Assembly (NCBI GenBank): GCA_963835935.1
Contig: CAWIHK010000002.1
Coordinates: 186,001 to 250,000 of the forward strand
Origin: CAWIHK01 sp963835935
GTDB taxonomy: Bacteria; Bacteroidota; Ignavibacteria; UBA10030; CAVZMI01
DNA: 64,000 nucleotides
Direction: 5' to 3'
Shown here: positions 17,878 through 27,166 of the stretch, in pieces
Position numbering within the stretch: position 1 is the stretch's first letter
How the letters are laid out: each line of letters begins with the position of its first letter
Translations under genes and position numbers: made by a program
The notes under the pieces: generated by a model
The model's input: only the letters and a program-made list of their open reading frames with translations
What the model was told of the DNA's origin: nothing
The model's database searches: none

Positions 17878-18554
17878 ACTCGCTTGTGTTTGATATCGAA
17901 ACGCTTTCCTTCCCGCTGGAATCATTCGATGAAAAGCAACAAGATTATCTTTTACGATTTGCTCAGAACGATGCAGAACGTGAAGAGGCTATTTTGAAAT
18001 TGAATCTTTATCCGCTGACAGCACGCATAATTGCCATCGGGATGCTGAATCCAGATACCAACCACGGCAAAGTCCTTTTTCAATCAGATACTAAGGAACA
18101 ATTTGACAGTGACGATGCTACGATTGAATTCATCAGCGGATCAGAAGAATCAATCTTGAAAGAATTTTGGGACGCGATTGCCCGCTTTGATCAATTTATC
18201 ACCTTTAACGGCCGCTCGTTTGATTGTCCATTTGTCATGCTGAGATCTGCAATTCTCGGAGTAAAACCTTCACGCAATCTCATGCCATATCGATACGATA
18301 CACGAATCCATTGCGATCTGCTTGAACAGCTTTCATTCTACGGGGCCTCGAAAAAATTCAATCTCGATTTTTACTGTAAGCAATTTGGAATTGAAAGTCC
18401 GAAAAGCCACGGCATTACCGGGCTTGATATGGGTTCACTGTTCAACGAAGGCCGGTATCGTGAAATCGCTGAATATTGCATCGGAGATGTTCGTGCCACG
18501 GCACAATTATATCAGAGATGGAATTCATTTTTAAATTTCGACAACCACACATAA
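17874..18554 (+). CDS. Predicted 3'-5' exonuclease of the PolB-like DEDD family
   Basis: 226 residues from a GTG that overlaps the stop of the permease. The three exonuclease motifs are visible: DIETLSF near residue 7 (Exo I), FNGRSFDCPFV near 110 (Exo II) and YCIGDVRATAQLY near 207 (Exo III, DEDDy type). This matches the stand-alone family related to the proofreading domain of B-family polymerases. Linked to recA-recX, so a repair role is plausible. Confidence 0.85.
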   Translation: MNSLVFDIETLSFPLESFDEKQQDYLLRFAQNDAEREEAILKLNLYPLTARIIAIGMLNPDTNHGKVLFQSDTKEQFDSDDATIEFISGSEESILKEFWDAIARFDQFITFNGRSFDCPFVMLRSAILGVKPSRNLMPYRYDTRIHCDLLEQLSFYGASKKFNLDFYCKQFGIESPKSHGITGLDMGSLFNEGRYREIAEYCIGDVRATAQLYQRWNSFLNFDNHT

Positions 18555-18782
18555 AAACCACTAACTTCCTAGCTTCATCGAAATTATGGGAATAAAATAC
18601 GTTCAAACTTAGTAATCATATCAGCGTAGGAGCACGTGATTATGAATTTTGAACCGAGTTATTTTTACGGTTTTCCATAATAAATTCTTGTATTAACCAC
18701 TCTAATATTAAGATATTCAGATTAATTATGATTCAAAACTTCCGAAAGGAAACTAGGGTATATCCATTTTGCAAAAATTCTA

Positions 18783-18811
18783 TTGACTATTTTGTGATAT
18801 TTGGCTATATT
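18783..18811 (+). promoter_or_regulatory. Housekeeping promoter for tRNA-Gln and prs operon
   Basis: TTGACT (18783-18788), 17-bp spacer, TATATT (18806-18811), 24 bp upstream of the tRNA. Good match to the sigma-70 consensus. The preceding ~230 bp (18555-18782) is AT-rich and shows nothing else. Confidence 0.75.
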
Positions 18812-18835
18812 TTTTATCTAAAAGGCTGGGCCTAC

Positions 18836-18907
18836 TGGGGTGTAGCCAAGCGGTAAGGCAGCGGCCTTTGGAGCCGCCATGCCCTGGTTCGAATCCAGGC
18901 ACCCCAG
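18836..18907 (+). tRNA. tRNA-Gln (anticodon TTG)
   Basis: A 72-nt cloverleaf: acceptor TGGGGTG/CACCCCA, D arm GCC...GGC, anticodon stem GCGGC/GCCGC around CTTTGGA (anticodon TTG), T arm CCTGG TTCGAAT CCAGG, discriminator G. CCA is not encoded. It lies 18 bp before prs and is probably cut from a common transcript. Confidence 0.96.
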
Positions 18908-18925
18908 CATAAATCCGGAGACTGC

Positions 18926-19873
18926 ATGGAGAGTTTGAAAATTTTTTCCGGTCGAAGTAATTTATCGTTTGCGGAAAAAGTTGCTGGATCAATAGATTTA
19001 CCGTTGGGTGATATTGCCATCCAAACATTCAGCGATGGAGAAATCTGGGTAAAGTACACCGAGAACATTCGTGGTTCGGATGTCTATATAATTCAATCCA
19101 CGAATCCTCCGGCTGAACAGTTGATGGAATTATTGATCATGATCGATGCGGCGAAGCGTTCGTCGGCACGACGTGTTACGGCAGTAATACCTTACTTCGG
19201 TTATGCACGGCAGGATAGAAAAGATCAACCGCGTGTTGCAATTACCGCGAAATTGATTGCGAATCTTATGACAACAGCGGGCGCTGATCGTGTGATCACG
19301 ATGGATTTGCACGCTCCACAAATCCAGGGATTCTTTGATATTCCGTTCGATCACCTGTATGCTTCGCCGATTCTGATGAAGCATCTTTGCGATATGAAAA
19401 TCAAGAATCTTGCGGTAGTCTCACCGGATGTCGGCGGAATTAAAATCGCACGAGCCTATGCAAAACGGCTCGAAGCTGATTTAGTACTGATAGATAAAAG
19501 ACGGCCGAAAGCGAATGTCTCGGAAGTGATGAATGTCATTGGTGATGTTGAAAATAAAAATATATTGATTATCGACGACTTGATCGATACGGCAGGGACT
19601 TTTTGCAGTGCGGTTTCAAAACTGAAAGAGGCAGGAGCAAAAGACATTTACGGTGCATGCACGCATCCGATACTATCCGGGAAAGCATATGAGCGAATTG
19701 AAGCAAGCGCAGTAACGAAACTGCTCGTCACCGATACTGTCAAGTTGAAAAAAGAGTCTGAGAAAATCGAGATTATCTCTGTGGCGCGGCTTTTTGGAGA
19801 AGCTATTAGTCGAATTAATGAAAATAAGTCAATCAGCTCGCTTTTTGATGTTGATAAAGATAAGATAATGTGA
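18926..19873 (+). CDS. prs: Ribose-phosphate pyrophosphokinase
   Basis: 315 residues, the usual length. It makes PRPP from ribose 5-phosphate and ATP for nucleotide, His and Trp synthesis. Signatures include RRVTAVIPYFGYARQDRK, the MDLHAPQIQGFF metal/flexible loop region and the PRPP loop DDLIDTAGTF. Followed by rplY and pth, a very common order. Confidence 0.97.
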   Translation: MESLKIFSGRSNLSFAEKVAGSIDLPLGDIAIQTFSDGEIWVKYTENIRGSDVYIIQSTNPPAEQLMELLIMIDAAKRSSARRVTAVIPYFGYARQDRKDQPRVAITAKLIANLMTTAGADRVITMDLHAPQIQGFFDIPFDHLYASPILMKHLCDMKIKNLAVVSPDVGGIKIARAYAKRLEADLVLIDKRRPKANVSEVMNVIGDVENKNILIIDDLIDTAGTFCSAVSKLKEAGAKDIYGACTHPILSGKAYERIEASAVTKLLVTDTVKLKKESEKIEIISVARLFGEAISRINENKSISSLFDVDKDKIM

Positions 19874-19882
19874 GGAAATACA

Positions 19883-20566
19883 ATGGCGGAGTTAGTATTA
19901 CAAGCAAACGTTCGAGAAACACAAGGTAAAAAGTCACGCGCATTGCGGCGTGCCGGATCAATTCCCGGAATTTATTATGCACACGGCGAAGAGAATGTCA
20001 TGATCTCAATCCCGGAAAGATCTCTGCGCCCGCTGCTCTTGACGAAAGAAGCTCATATCGTTAATCTACAATTGGATAACGGTAAATCGTTGAACTGCGT
20101 ACTTCGTGAAGTGCAATATGATCCGATCACCGATAAACCGGTTCATCTCGATCTTCAAGGCATCAAAGCAGACGAAGAATTAACGATAGATATCCCGGTA
20201 CTTCTGATCGGTATACCGGTTGGTGTCAAGAACGGCGGTATGCTGCAACACGTGTTGCACAAAGTTCGCGTTGCATGTTTGCCGAAGTATATTCCGGAAC
20301 ATGTTAATCTTGACGTAAGCGGACTGGAGATTAACCACTCTATCCACGTTAGAGATTTAAGCATCGAGAATGTTCGTTTCCTCGACAATGCAGAAAATGC
20401 CATCGTCGCTGTCATTCCGCCAGCTGCGGTTGTTGAAGAAGCTGCACCAGTTGCAGAGGCTGAAGTTCCTGCTGAACCTGAAGTAATTGGAAAAGGCAAG
20501 AAGATCGAGGAAGAAGCGGAAGAACCAAAGAAGGAAGAGAAAAAGAAGGAAGAGAAGAAGCCGTAA
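19883..20566 (+). CDS. rplY: Large-subunit ribosomal protein L25, CTC/TL5 form
   Basis: 227 residues. It binds 5S rRNA in the 50S subunit. The N-terminal L25 domain (residues ~1-92: RETQGKKSRALRRAGSIPG, VHLDLQGI) is followed by the TL5 beta domain (~95-185: VPVLLIG-type strands, LEINHSIHVRDL). The last ~25 residues are a purely Glu/Lys tail (KKIEEEAEEPKKEEKKKEEK), longer than in most relatives and likely disordered. Confidence 0.95.
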   Translation: MAELVLQANVRETQGKKSRALRRAGSIPGIYYAHGEENVMISIPERSLRPLLLTKEAHIVNLQLDNGKSLNCVLREVQYDPITDKPVHLDLQGIKADEELTIDIPVLLIGIPVGVKNGGMLQHVLHKVRVACLPKYIPEHVNLDVSGLEINHSIHVRDLSIENVRFLDNAENAIVAVIPPAAVVEEAAPVAEAEVPAEPEVIGKGKKIEEEAEEPKKEEKKKEEKKP

Positions 20567-20579
20567 CCTTCTTCTTTTT
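20554..20579 (+). terminator. Possible weak terminator overlapping the rplY stop
   Basis: GAAGAAG/CTTCTTC stem of 7 bp around the rplY stop, followed by T5. The stem is A/G-rich on one side; pth starts 15 bp later, so it may only attenuate. Confidence 0.35.
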
Positions 20580-20593
20580 CCTGACCGATTACC

Positions 20594-21169
20594 GTGCTTA
20601 TTATTGTCGGACTTGGTAATCCGGGAAGCGATTATGCGGCGACACGACATAACATCGGGTTCCGGGTTATTGATGCATTATCCGCACACTCCCAGATCCT
20701 TCTTCATGAAGGCAAGGGTGAGTATTGGATCGGTGCGGGAACGATTTTTGGAAAAGAAGTTGCTCTAATAAAACCGACCACGTTCATGAATAACAGCGGG
20801 ATTGCTGTTATCGATGTGCTTGAACGATGTGACGAAACACTTGATAATGTCGTAGTTGTGTATGATGATATTCACTTGCCGCTTGGATTGTTGCGAATGC
20901 GTGAGCGCGGAAGCGACGGCGGCCACAAAGGTATTGCATCGATAATTTACCACACCATGAGCGATGAAATACCTAGATTGAGATGCGGAATACGTCCGGT
21001 CGAAGGTGAATGCGCGAGGTTGAATTCGGCAGAATTTGTTCTTTCTCCTTTTCAAGAAGAAGAAAAGGAAATTGTGGAACAGATGATTATTAAAGCACGC
21101 GATGCCGTGCTCTATATTATCGAACACGACATGGTGTCTGCTATGAATGAGTATAACACGAAACAATAA
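20594..21169 (+). CDS. pth: Peptidyl-tRNA hydrolase
   Basis: 191 residues from a GTG. It releases tRNA from stalled peptidyl-tRNA. GLGNPGSDYAATRHNIGF at the N-terminus carries the catalytic His near residue 20; KPTTFMNNSG and VYDDIHLPLGLLRMRERGSDGGHKG complete the active-site groove. It completes the prs-rplY-pth set. Confidence 0.96.
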   Translation: MLIIVGLGNPGSDYAATRHNIGFRVIDALSAHSQILLHEGKGEYWIGAGTIFGKEVALIKPTTFMNNSGIAVIDVLERCDETLDNVVVVYDDIHLPLGLLRMRERGSDGGHKGIASIIYHTMSDEIPRLRCGIRPVEGECARLNSAEFVLSPFQEEEKEIVEQMIIKARDAVLYIIEHDMVSAMNEYNTKQ

Positions 21170-21261
21170 AAATCCTGCTCCGAGGTTAGCATTCCTGCCA
21201 AAATACGAGTGCTACTATGTCGGGGTCATTTTGAAATTATAGGTCCGAAGGAGGTGATAGA

Positions 21262-21690
21262 ATGGACAAACAAACACGTCAATACGAAACTACATTTATT
21301 ATTAACGCAAGCCTTGATGATGCCCAAACCGATGCGATTATTGCAAAAGTCCAGGAAGTCATCACAAAAAATAGCGGCGATATAAGCGCTGTTGAAAAAT
21401 GGGGTCGAAAGCGTTTAGCGTATCCGATCCAGAAAAAAAATAACGGATACTATGTCGTTATCCTTTTTTCCGCACCTGGAGATACGGTGTTAAAAATCGA
21501 ACGTCATTTTCAACTTGATGAAAATATTCTTCGTTACTTGACCGTACAACTCGACGCTAAAGCTTTAAAATCGCGCCGGTCAGTTGGTCGTGTTGAAGAA
21601 GAAGCAGCGACAACGGATATAGCAGCCTTGGATGGTGATTTATCCGTGATTGATGAAGAACCTAAAAAAGAATCAGAAATTGCTATCTAA
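21262..21690 (+). CDS. rpsF: Small-subunit ribosomal protein S6
   Basis: 142 residues. The S6 fold is seen in YETTFIINASLDDAQTDAI and in WGRKRLAYPIQKKNNGYYVVI. The C-terminus has a ~40-residue acidic extension beyond the RNA-binding core. AAGGAGGTGATAGA provides a very strong ribosome binding site. First gene of the rpsF-ssb-rpsR-rplI operon. Confidence 0.96.
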   Translation: MDKQTRQYETTFIINASLDDAQTDAIIAKVQEVITKNSGDISAVEKWGRKRLAYPIQKKNNGYYVVILFSAPGDTVLKIERHFQLDENILRYLTVQLDAKALKSRRSVGRVEEEAATTDIAALDGDLSVIDEEPKKESEIAI

Positions 21691-21748
21691 ATTCTAATCA
21701 TCGTAATGAGAAAAACAGCTGGGCCGGTTCCAGCATGGAGATGAACCG

Positions 21749-22228
21749 ATGGCGGATCTTAAAATACCAGAGTTGAATTCTGTAATAATAGCCGGGAACC
21801 TTACAAAGGATCCGGTTTGCCGACAAACTACGAATGGAACTCCCGTTATCAATTTTACGATTGCGACGAATCGGCAATATCGCGACGCCAGCAATCAGTG
21901 GCAGGAAGATGTTTGTTATGTCGGGATCGTGGCCTGGAATAAACTCGCGATGAGTTGCCGGGAACGTCTGAAAAAGGGAAGCGCTGTGCTGATAGAAGGT
22001 GAATTGCAGAGCCGTTCCTGGAAGTCAGAAGACGGCACACCCAGACATACGGTAGAGATAAAAGCTCGCAGAATTCAATTCTTAAACAGAATTACAAAAG
22101 CTTCTACGGATAGTGAGAACGGCGCTTCAAAAGCATTAATTGAAGAAGAACAGACTGCCTTTGAAGATGATTCATTCGAACGATTTCTATCAAATAACGA
22201 AGCAGATATACTTCGAGGACAACATTAA
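21749..22228 (+). CDS. ssb: Single-stranded DNA-binding protein
   Basis: 159 residues. The OB fold spans ~8-112 (LNSVIIAGNLTKDPVCRQT, INFTIATNRQYRD, LIEGELQSRSW). The C-terminus is acidic (EEEQTAFEDDSF) but ends in ADILRGQH and lacks the usual DDDIPF tip that docks repair proteins. Its place between rpsF and rpsR is the standard bacterial location, so it is probably the housekeeping SSB despite this. Confidence 0.94.
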   Translation: MADLKIPELNSVIIAGNLTKDPVCRQTTNGTPVINFTIATNRQYRDASNQWQEDVCYVGIVAWNKLAMSCRERLKKGSAVLIEGELQSRSWKSEDGTPRHTVEIKARRIQFLNRITKASTDSENGASKALIEEEQTAFEDDSFERFLSNNEADILRGQH

Positions 22229-22506
22229 TGATGAGAGAACAGCAACGGCATGATAAACGGAGCAATGCTCTGAAAGATAATGCTCAAATTCGAAAAAAAA
22301 GAAATTGCCGGTTTTGTGAAACCGATGAAAATTACATCGATTATAAAGATGAAAAAAAATTACATCGTTTCATTACCGAGCAAGGAAAAATTATACCGAA
22401 ACGGATTACCGGAACTTGCGCAAAACACCAGCGACAGCTTGTTCAGGCAATTAAACGGGCGCGCCACCTTGCGCTACTTCCGTTTGTATCCGAGACTATC
22501 CGGTAA
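22228..22506 (+). CDS. rpsR: Small-subunit ribosomal protein S18
   Basis: 92 residues. KKRNCRFCETDENYIDYKD and RITGTCAKHQRQLVQAIKRARHLALLPF (in part) are the S18 core. It keeps CxxC and a later Cys, the zinc-binding form. The ATG shares its first base with the last base of the ssb stop codon; a second ATG follows at once. Confidence 0.95.
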   Translation: MMREQQRHDKRSNALKDNAQIRKKRNCRFCETDENYIDYKDEKKLHRFITEQGKIIPKRITGTCAKHQRQLVQAIKRARHLALLPFVSETIR

Positions 22507-22527
22507 ATAATAAAACATGGAGTTTAT

Positions 22528-22971
22528 ATGAAAGTAATTTTACGACAGGATTATGAAGCGCTCGGACACATCGGCGATACTATCGAGGTGAAAGACGGTT
22601 ATGCCCGGAACTATCTCATTCCACGTGACATCGCGTATGCCGCAACTGCCGGCGCGCTGATGGCGCTTGAAGAAGAGAAAAAACAGCTGGCCAACCGTCA
22701 GGAAAAAGCAAAAAAGACTGCTGAAAACCTGGTATCATCGCTTAATTCAATATCCGTTACATTGAAGATGAAAGTCGGCGAAGAAGATAAACTCTTCGGA
22801 TCCGTCACATCGCAGATGATCGAGGAACAGTTGGAAGCGCAAGGCATAACGATCGATAAACGCAGTATCGAACTTTCCGAGCCCATAAAAGCACTCGGGG
22901 TTTACGAAGTGCCGATTAAGCTTCATCCCCAGGTAAGCACGCAAATCAAAGTGTGGGTCGTCGCCGAATAA
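22528..22971 (+). CDS. rplI: Large-subunit ribosomal protein L9
   Basis: 147 residues. The N-domain MKVILRQDYEALGHIGDTI and GYARNYLIPRDIAYAAT is followed by the long connecting helix and the C-domain (KLFGSVTSQMI, IELSEPIKALGVYEV). Last gene of the operon. Confidence 0.97.
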   Translation: MKVILRQDYEALGHIGDTIEVKDGYARNYLIPRDIAYAATAGALMALEEEKKQLANRQEKAKKTAENLVSSLNSISVTLKMKVGEEDKLFGSVTSQMIEEQLEAQGITIDKRSIELSEPIKALGVYEVPIKLHPQVSTQIKVWVVAE

Positions 22972-22983
22972 AAGTTATTCATG

Positions 22984-23018
22984 AGTATTCGTCCGATTTT
23001 TTTGGACGAATACTTTTT
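22984..23018 (+). terminator. Rho-independent terminator after rplI
   Basis: Perfect 11-bp stem AGTATTCGTCC/GGACGAATACT with a 9-nt loop and a T5 tail. Confidence 0.92.
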
Positions 23019-23174
23019 ATACCTTTCCTAACCTCCTGTAACCTTTCTTTTCCGAATTATGTTTATTACTTCGGGGAAAAAATAGACTTGATTTTTTACT
23101 CAGGATTATAGTATCTTTACCCGCAATCAAACATTGATGAACCACTGTATTTTTTTTAAGATTGACTGCGTAGC

Positions 23175-25004
23175 ATGGCTAAAAAAATAAAGATACTTGA
23201 GAATGTCACCATCCGTTTTGCAGGTGACTCAGGTGACGGTATGCAATTAACCGGAAATCAATTCACCACCGCATCAGCTGTTCTCGGCAACGATTTAAGC
23301 ACATTACCAGACTATCCCGCTGAAATTCGTGCTCCCGCTGGAACATTGGCGGGTGTGAGCGGTTTCCAAATAAGTTTCGGGAGTTTCGAAATACTCACAC
23401 CTGGCGATATGTGCGATGTCCTCGTAGCAATGAACCCTGCAGCTCTGAAAGCCAACTTGCGGCTTCTGCGCGATAATGGAATCATCATTGCCAATACCGG
23501 TTCGTTCAATGAGAAAAACTTAAAACTTGCAGGATATGATACAAATCCGCTGGAAGATGGTTCCTTAAACAAATTCCAGATCCATCAGTTCGACATAAGT
23601 ATGATGGCTGAGACTGCACTTGCAGATATGAAACTATCTCCAAAAATTGTCGACCGAACAAAAAATTTCTTTGCTCTCGGTATTATGTTTTGGCTGTACA
23701 ACCGGCCGATGGAGCCAACCATTAAATGGATCGAACAGCAATTTGCGGCAAAACAGCAAATTGCTGAAGCAAATCTTCGAGTGTTAAAAGCAGGCTGGAA
23801 CTTTGGTTACACGACAGAAATTTTCAATGTTCAATATGAAGTCAAACCGGCAAATCTCCCAGCTGGTACATACCGCAGCTTGACGGGCAATCAAGCAACC
23901 GCACTCGGATTAGTTGCCGCCGCAAAACGCGCGGGGCTAAATTTATTTCTTGGATCTTATCCAATAACTCCGGCTAGCGAAATTCTTCACGAACTATCAA
24001 AATATAAAAATTTTGATGTGAAGACATTTCAGGCCGAAGATGAGATTGCCGGTATTGCAAGTGCAATTGGTGCATCGTTTACAGGATCGCTCGCCGCAAC
24101 GTCGACGAGTGGCCCGGGTCTGTCCTTGAAAACCGAAGCTCTCGGACTTGCTGTGATGACTGAACTCCCGCTTGTTGTGATCGATGTTCAGCGTGCAGGT
24201 CCGAGTACCGGGCTTCCGACTAAAACAGAACAATCGGATCTCCTGCAGGCGCTGTATGGCAGAAACGGTGAAGCGCCGCTCCCCGTCATAGCAGCCTCCA
24301 GTCCCTCCGATTGTTTCACTATGGCATTCGAAGCTTCACGCATCGCGCTGAAGTACATGACGCCTGTTATCCTTCTCACAGATGGTTATCTTGGAAATGG
24401 TGCTGAACCCTGGAGAATTCCAGATCCCGACAATCTTCCAGTGATAAATGTGAAGTTCCACACAGACAAATCAACTTTCCAACCGTATCGTCGAGATGAA
24501 AAAACTCTTGCACGGCCATGGGCAATTCCGGGAACACCAGGCCTGGAACATCGGATCGGCGGACTTGAAAAAGCAGATATATATGGAAATATTAGTTACG
24601 ACCCTGACAATCATCACCAGATGGTGAAATTACGCCAGGAAAAAATCGACAGGATCGCGAATGATATTCCGCTGCAAGAAATTGAAGGTGATTCCGAAGG
24701 AGAACTTCTTGTTGTCGGATGGGGAAGCACATGCGGAGCAATTCGGCAGGCTGTGCAAACATTTCGCCAAACCGGCCAGTCTGTTTCTCACCTTCATATA
24801 AAATATCTCAACCCATTCCCAAAAAATCTCGGTCAAATTCTTTCTGGTTTCAAAAAATTTCTTGTACCAGAGATCAACACTGGCCAATTAATAAAAATTC
24901 TGCGTGCGAAATATCTTGTACCGGCGGTCGGTTACAATATAGTTCGCGGGCTTCCTCTCCGGGCAGTAGAAATCGAAAAGCAAATAAAAGAAATGTTGAG
25001 GTAA
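23175..25004 (+). CDS. korA: 2-oxoacid:ferredoxin oxidoreductase, fused gamma-alpha subunit
   Basis: 609 residues. The N-terminal ~200 residues are the gamma domain (RFAGDSGDGMQLTGNQFT). From ~215 the alpha/pyrimidine-binding domain runs (GNQATALGLVAAAKRAGL, GSYPITPASEILHELSK, STSGPGLSLKTEALGLAVM). With KorB it oxidises a 2-oxoacid, most likely 2-oxoglutarate, to the acyl-CoA with reduction of ferredoxin; the reverse reaction serves reductive carbon fixation in Chlorobi relatives. Substrate preference cannot be fixed from sequence alone. Confidence 0.92.
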   Translation: MAKKIKILENVTIRFAGDSGDGMQLTGNQFTTASAVLGNDLSTLPDYPAEIRAPAGTLAGVSGFQISFGSFEILTPGDMCDVLVAMNPAALKANLRLLRDNGIIIANTGSFNEKNLKLAGYDTNPLEDGSLNKFQIHQFDISMMAETALADMKLSPKIVDRTKNFFALGIMFWLYNRPMEPTIKWIEQQFAAKQQIAEANLRVLKAGWNFGYTTEIFNVQYEVKPANLPAGTYRSLTGNQATALGLVAAAKRAGLNLFLGSYPITPASEILHELSKYKNFDVKTFQAEDEIAGIASAIGASFTGSLAATSTSGPGLSLKTEALGLAVMTELPLVVIDVQRAGPSTGLPTKTEQSDLLQALYGRNGEAPLPVIAASSPSDCFTMAFEASRIALKYMTPVILLTDGYLGNGAEPWRIPDPDNLPVINVKFHTDKSTFQPYRRDEKTLARPWAIPGTPGLEHRIGGLEKADIYGNISYDPDNHHQMVKLRQEKIDRIANDIPLQEIEGDSEGELLVVGWGSTCGAIRQAVQTFRQTGQSVSHLHIKYLNPFPKNLGQILSGFKKFLVPEINTGQLIKILRAKYLVPAVGYNIVRGLPLRAVEIEKQIKEMLR

Positions 25005-25008
25005 CATC

Positions 25009-26043
25009 ATGATGCCATCAGCCGAGAATAAAAAAACATCCGTTAAATATTCACCGAAAGATTTTTCATCAGACCAGGATCCACAGTGGTGTCCCGGTTG
25101 CGGCGATTATTCTATTCTGGCGCAGGCACAAAGAGTATTTGCCGAACTCGGGATACCGCGTGAAAACTATGTGTTCGTTTCTGGAATCGGCTGCTCGAGT
25201 AGATTCCCATATTACATGGAAACATACGGCTTCCACAGCATTCACGGGCGAGCCACCGCGGTTGCTTCCGGAGTAAAAATTGCTAATCCAAAATTATCCG
25301 TTTGGGTTGCAACAGGTGATGGTGATGCATTGAGTATCGGTGGGAATCATACTATTCATCTCCTTCGCAGGAACTTAGATATCAAAATCCTTTTGTTCAA
25401 CAACCAAATCTATGGTTTGACAAAAGGCCAATATTCACCCACATCTGAATTTGGAAAAATTACGAAATCTACGCCATACGGTTCGATCGATTACCCGTTC
25501 CATCCGATCATGGTCGCGCTAGGATCCAACGGCACTTTTGTAGCACGTTCAATGGACCGCGACTCGAAACACATGCAGCACGTCATCAAACGAGCAGCAG
25601 AACATCGAGGAACGTCATTTGTTGAAATTTATCAGAACTGCAACGTCTTCAACGACGGAGCATTTTCCCTTTTCACAGAAAAGGAAACTAGAGATGACAA
25701 TGTCGTTTATCTCGAACACAAAAAACCTCTCCTTTTTGGAAAGGATAGAACAAAAGGAATTCATCTTAACGGGCATGTACCGGAAGTCATTTCGATTACC
25801 GACGGTCGTCATTCGGTAAACGACGTTCTTGTTCATAATGAAAACGATCGTGCTCTCGGGTTTATTCTTGCCACGATGATCGATTATGAAGGATTGCCGC
25901 GAGCAATGGGTGTTTTTCATGAATCCCAGCGTAACGTTTACGAAGAGGAAATGGAAAAACAAATTGCCGCAGTGAAAGCCGAACTCGGAGAAGGTGATTT
26001 GAGAAAGCTTTTCTCGCTGGGTGAAACCTGGGAAATTCATTAG
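25009..26043 (+). CDS. korB: 2-oxoacid:ferredoxin oxidoreductase, beta (thiamine diphosphate) subunit
   Basis: 344 residues. The WCPGCGDYSI motif near residue 29, the Cys in SGIGCSSRFPYY and the diphosphate site VATGDGDALSIGGNH through LLFNNQIYGLTKGQ are typical of KorB. There is no 4Fe-4S ferredoxin domain on either subunit, so electrons leave to a separate ferredoxin. The gene starts 4 bp after korA. Confidence 0.93.
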   Translation: MMPSAENKKTSVKYSPKDFSSDQDPQWCPGCGDYSILAQAQRVFAELGIPRENYVFVSGIGCSSRFPYYMETYGFHSIHGRATAVASGVKIANPKLSVWVATGDGDALSIGGNHTIHLLRRNLDIKILLFNNQIYGLTKGQYSPTSEFGKITKSTPYGSIDYPFHPIMVALGSNGTFVARSMDRDSKHMQHVIKRAAEHRGTSFVEIYQNCNVFNDGAFSLFTEKETRDDNVVYLEHKKPLLFGKDRTKGIHLNGHVPEVISITDGRHSVNDVLVHNENDRALGFILATMIDYEGLPRAMGVFHESQRNVYEEEMEKQIAAVKAELGEGDLRKLFSLGETWEIH

Positions 26044-26173
26044 AGAAACATCCCCGCCTATTTTTGGCCTCGAATGTTTTTTGTGGCCTGTTTGTTTCAT
26101 TATTCCTTTGCGATTATTATCTTGTATACTACAATCGAAATAATTATTGTACAAAGAACTCGGCAGATAATCT

Positions 26174-27145
26174 ATGAGAGAAATCGCAGAGCTGATCCAG
26201 AAATGCAATCGTTTTATTTTTACTACACACGTCAATCCTGATGGTGATGCACTCGGATGCCAGCTGGCTCTCGCTTATTACCTTCGGTCGTGTGGAAAAT
26301 CATTTCGCATTATTAATTGCAGCAATACACCGGATAACTATCTCTTCCTCGATCGTGAACAACTGATTGAGGTGTACGACAGCAACATCCATGATCCCGC
26401 ATTGATGGATGCGGAAATAATTTTTCTCATCGATACGAACCTCTTGAACCGCCTGCAGAATATGGAAACTATCGTACGACGAAGTTCTGCAAAAAAAGTG
26501 ATTATCGATCATCACCCGGAACCGGATGACACAGGTTACCCTGCAATCGTCGACACGAATGCGCCGGCTACCGGCGAGATTATTTACCGCCTGCTCTGCT
26601 ACCTTGATCCTCGGGCTATCACACAACCAGTCGCTGAGGCATTGTATGTAGCTATCATGACTGATACCGGGTCATTCCGCTTCCCGAAAACTAGCTCTGA
26701 GACACATCAAATCATTTCGTCTCTTTTGGAGAAAGGAATCGATCCAAGCATTATTTATCGAGAAGTGTACGAAAAAATGAGCGTCAATCGTCTTAAATTG
26801 TTGGGACAAGTTTTAGCACAACTTTCCACCACATTCGACGGAAAGGTAGCTTACACATTTATAACTAAAGAAATGTTCCGTTCAACCGGAACATCCCTGG
26901 AGGATGCCGACAATTTCATCCAATATACTCTTCTGATCAAGGATGTTGTCGTCGGTATTTTATTTACTGAATTGGAAGATGGAGTCAAGATAAGTTTTCG
27001 TTCAAAGGGAGATATTCCCATCAACGAGTTGGCTAAAGAATTCGGCGGAAACGGTCACCGAAATGCTGCAGGTGCCTGGACAAAAGGAATATCGCTGGAT
27101 GATATTATTAAACAAACACTCGAGAAAACGCAACAATATCTTTAA
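26174..27145 (+). CDS. nrnA: DHH/DHHA1 phosphoesterase, NrnA-like oligoribonuclease
   Basis: 323 residues. THVNPDGDALGCQLAL gives the DHH metal motif I, IIFLIDTNLLNRLQ motif II and KVIIDHHPEPDD the DHH motif itself; the C-terminal DHHA1 domain ends in FGGNGHRNAAGAW. NrnA degrades 2-5 nt RNAs and 3'-phosphoadenosine-5'-phosphate. Which activity dominates here is not visible. Confidence 0.9.
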   Translation: MREIAELIQKCNRFIFTTHVNPDGDALGCQLALAYYLRSCGKSFRIINCSNTPDNYLFLDREQLIEVYDSNIHDPALMDAEIIFLIDTNLLNRLQNMETIVRRSSAKKVIIDHHPEPDDTGYPAIVDTNAPATGEIIYRLLCYLDPRAITQPVAEALYVAIMTDTGSFRFPKTSSETHQIISSLLEKGIDPSIIYREVYEKMSVNRLKLLGQVLAQLSTTFDGKVAYTFITKEMFRSTGTSLEDADNFIQYTLLIKDVVVGILFTELEDGVKISFRSKGDIPINELAKEFGGNGHRNAAGAWTKGISLDDIIKQTLEKTQQYL

Positions 27146-27166
27146 GACAGAGAAAACGGTGATGGA

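Noticed and set aside
20155..20650. Antisense frames opposite rplY
   Set aside because: They mirror the Glu/Lys-rich tail codons and are shadows of rplY.
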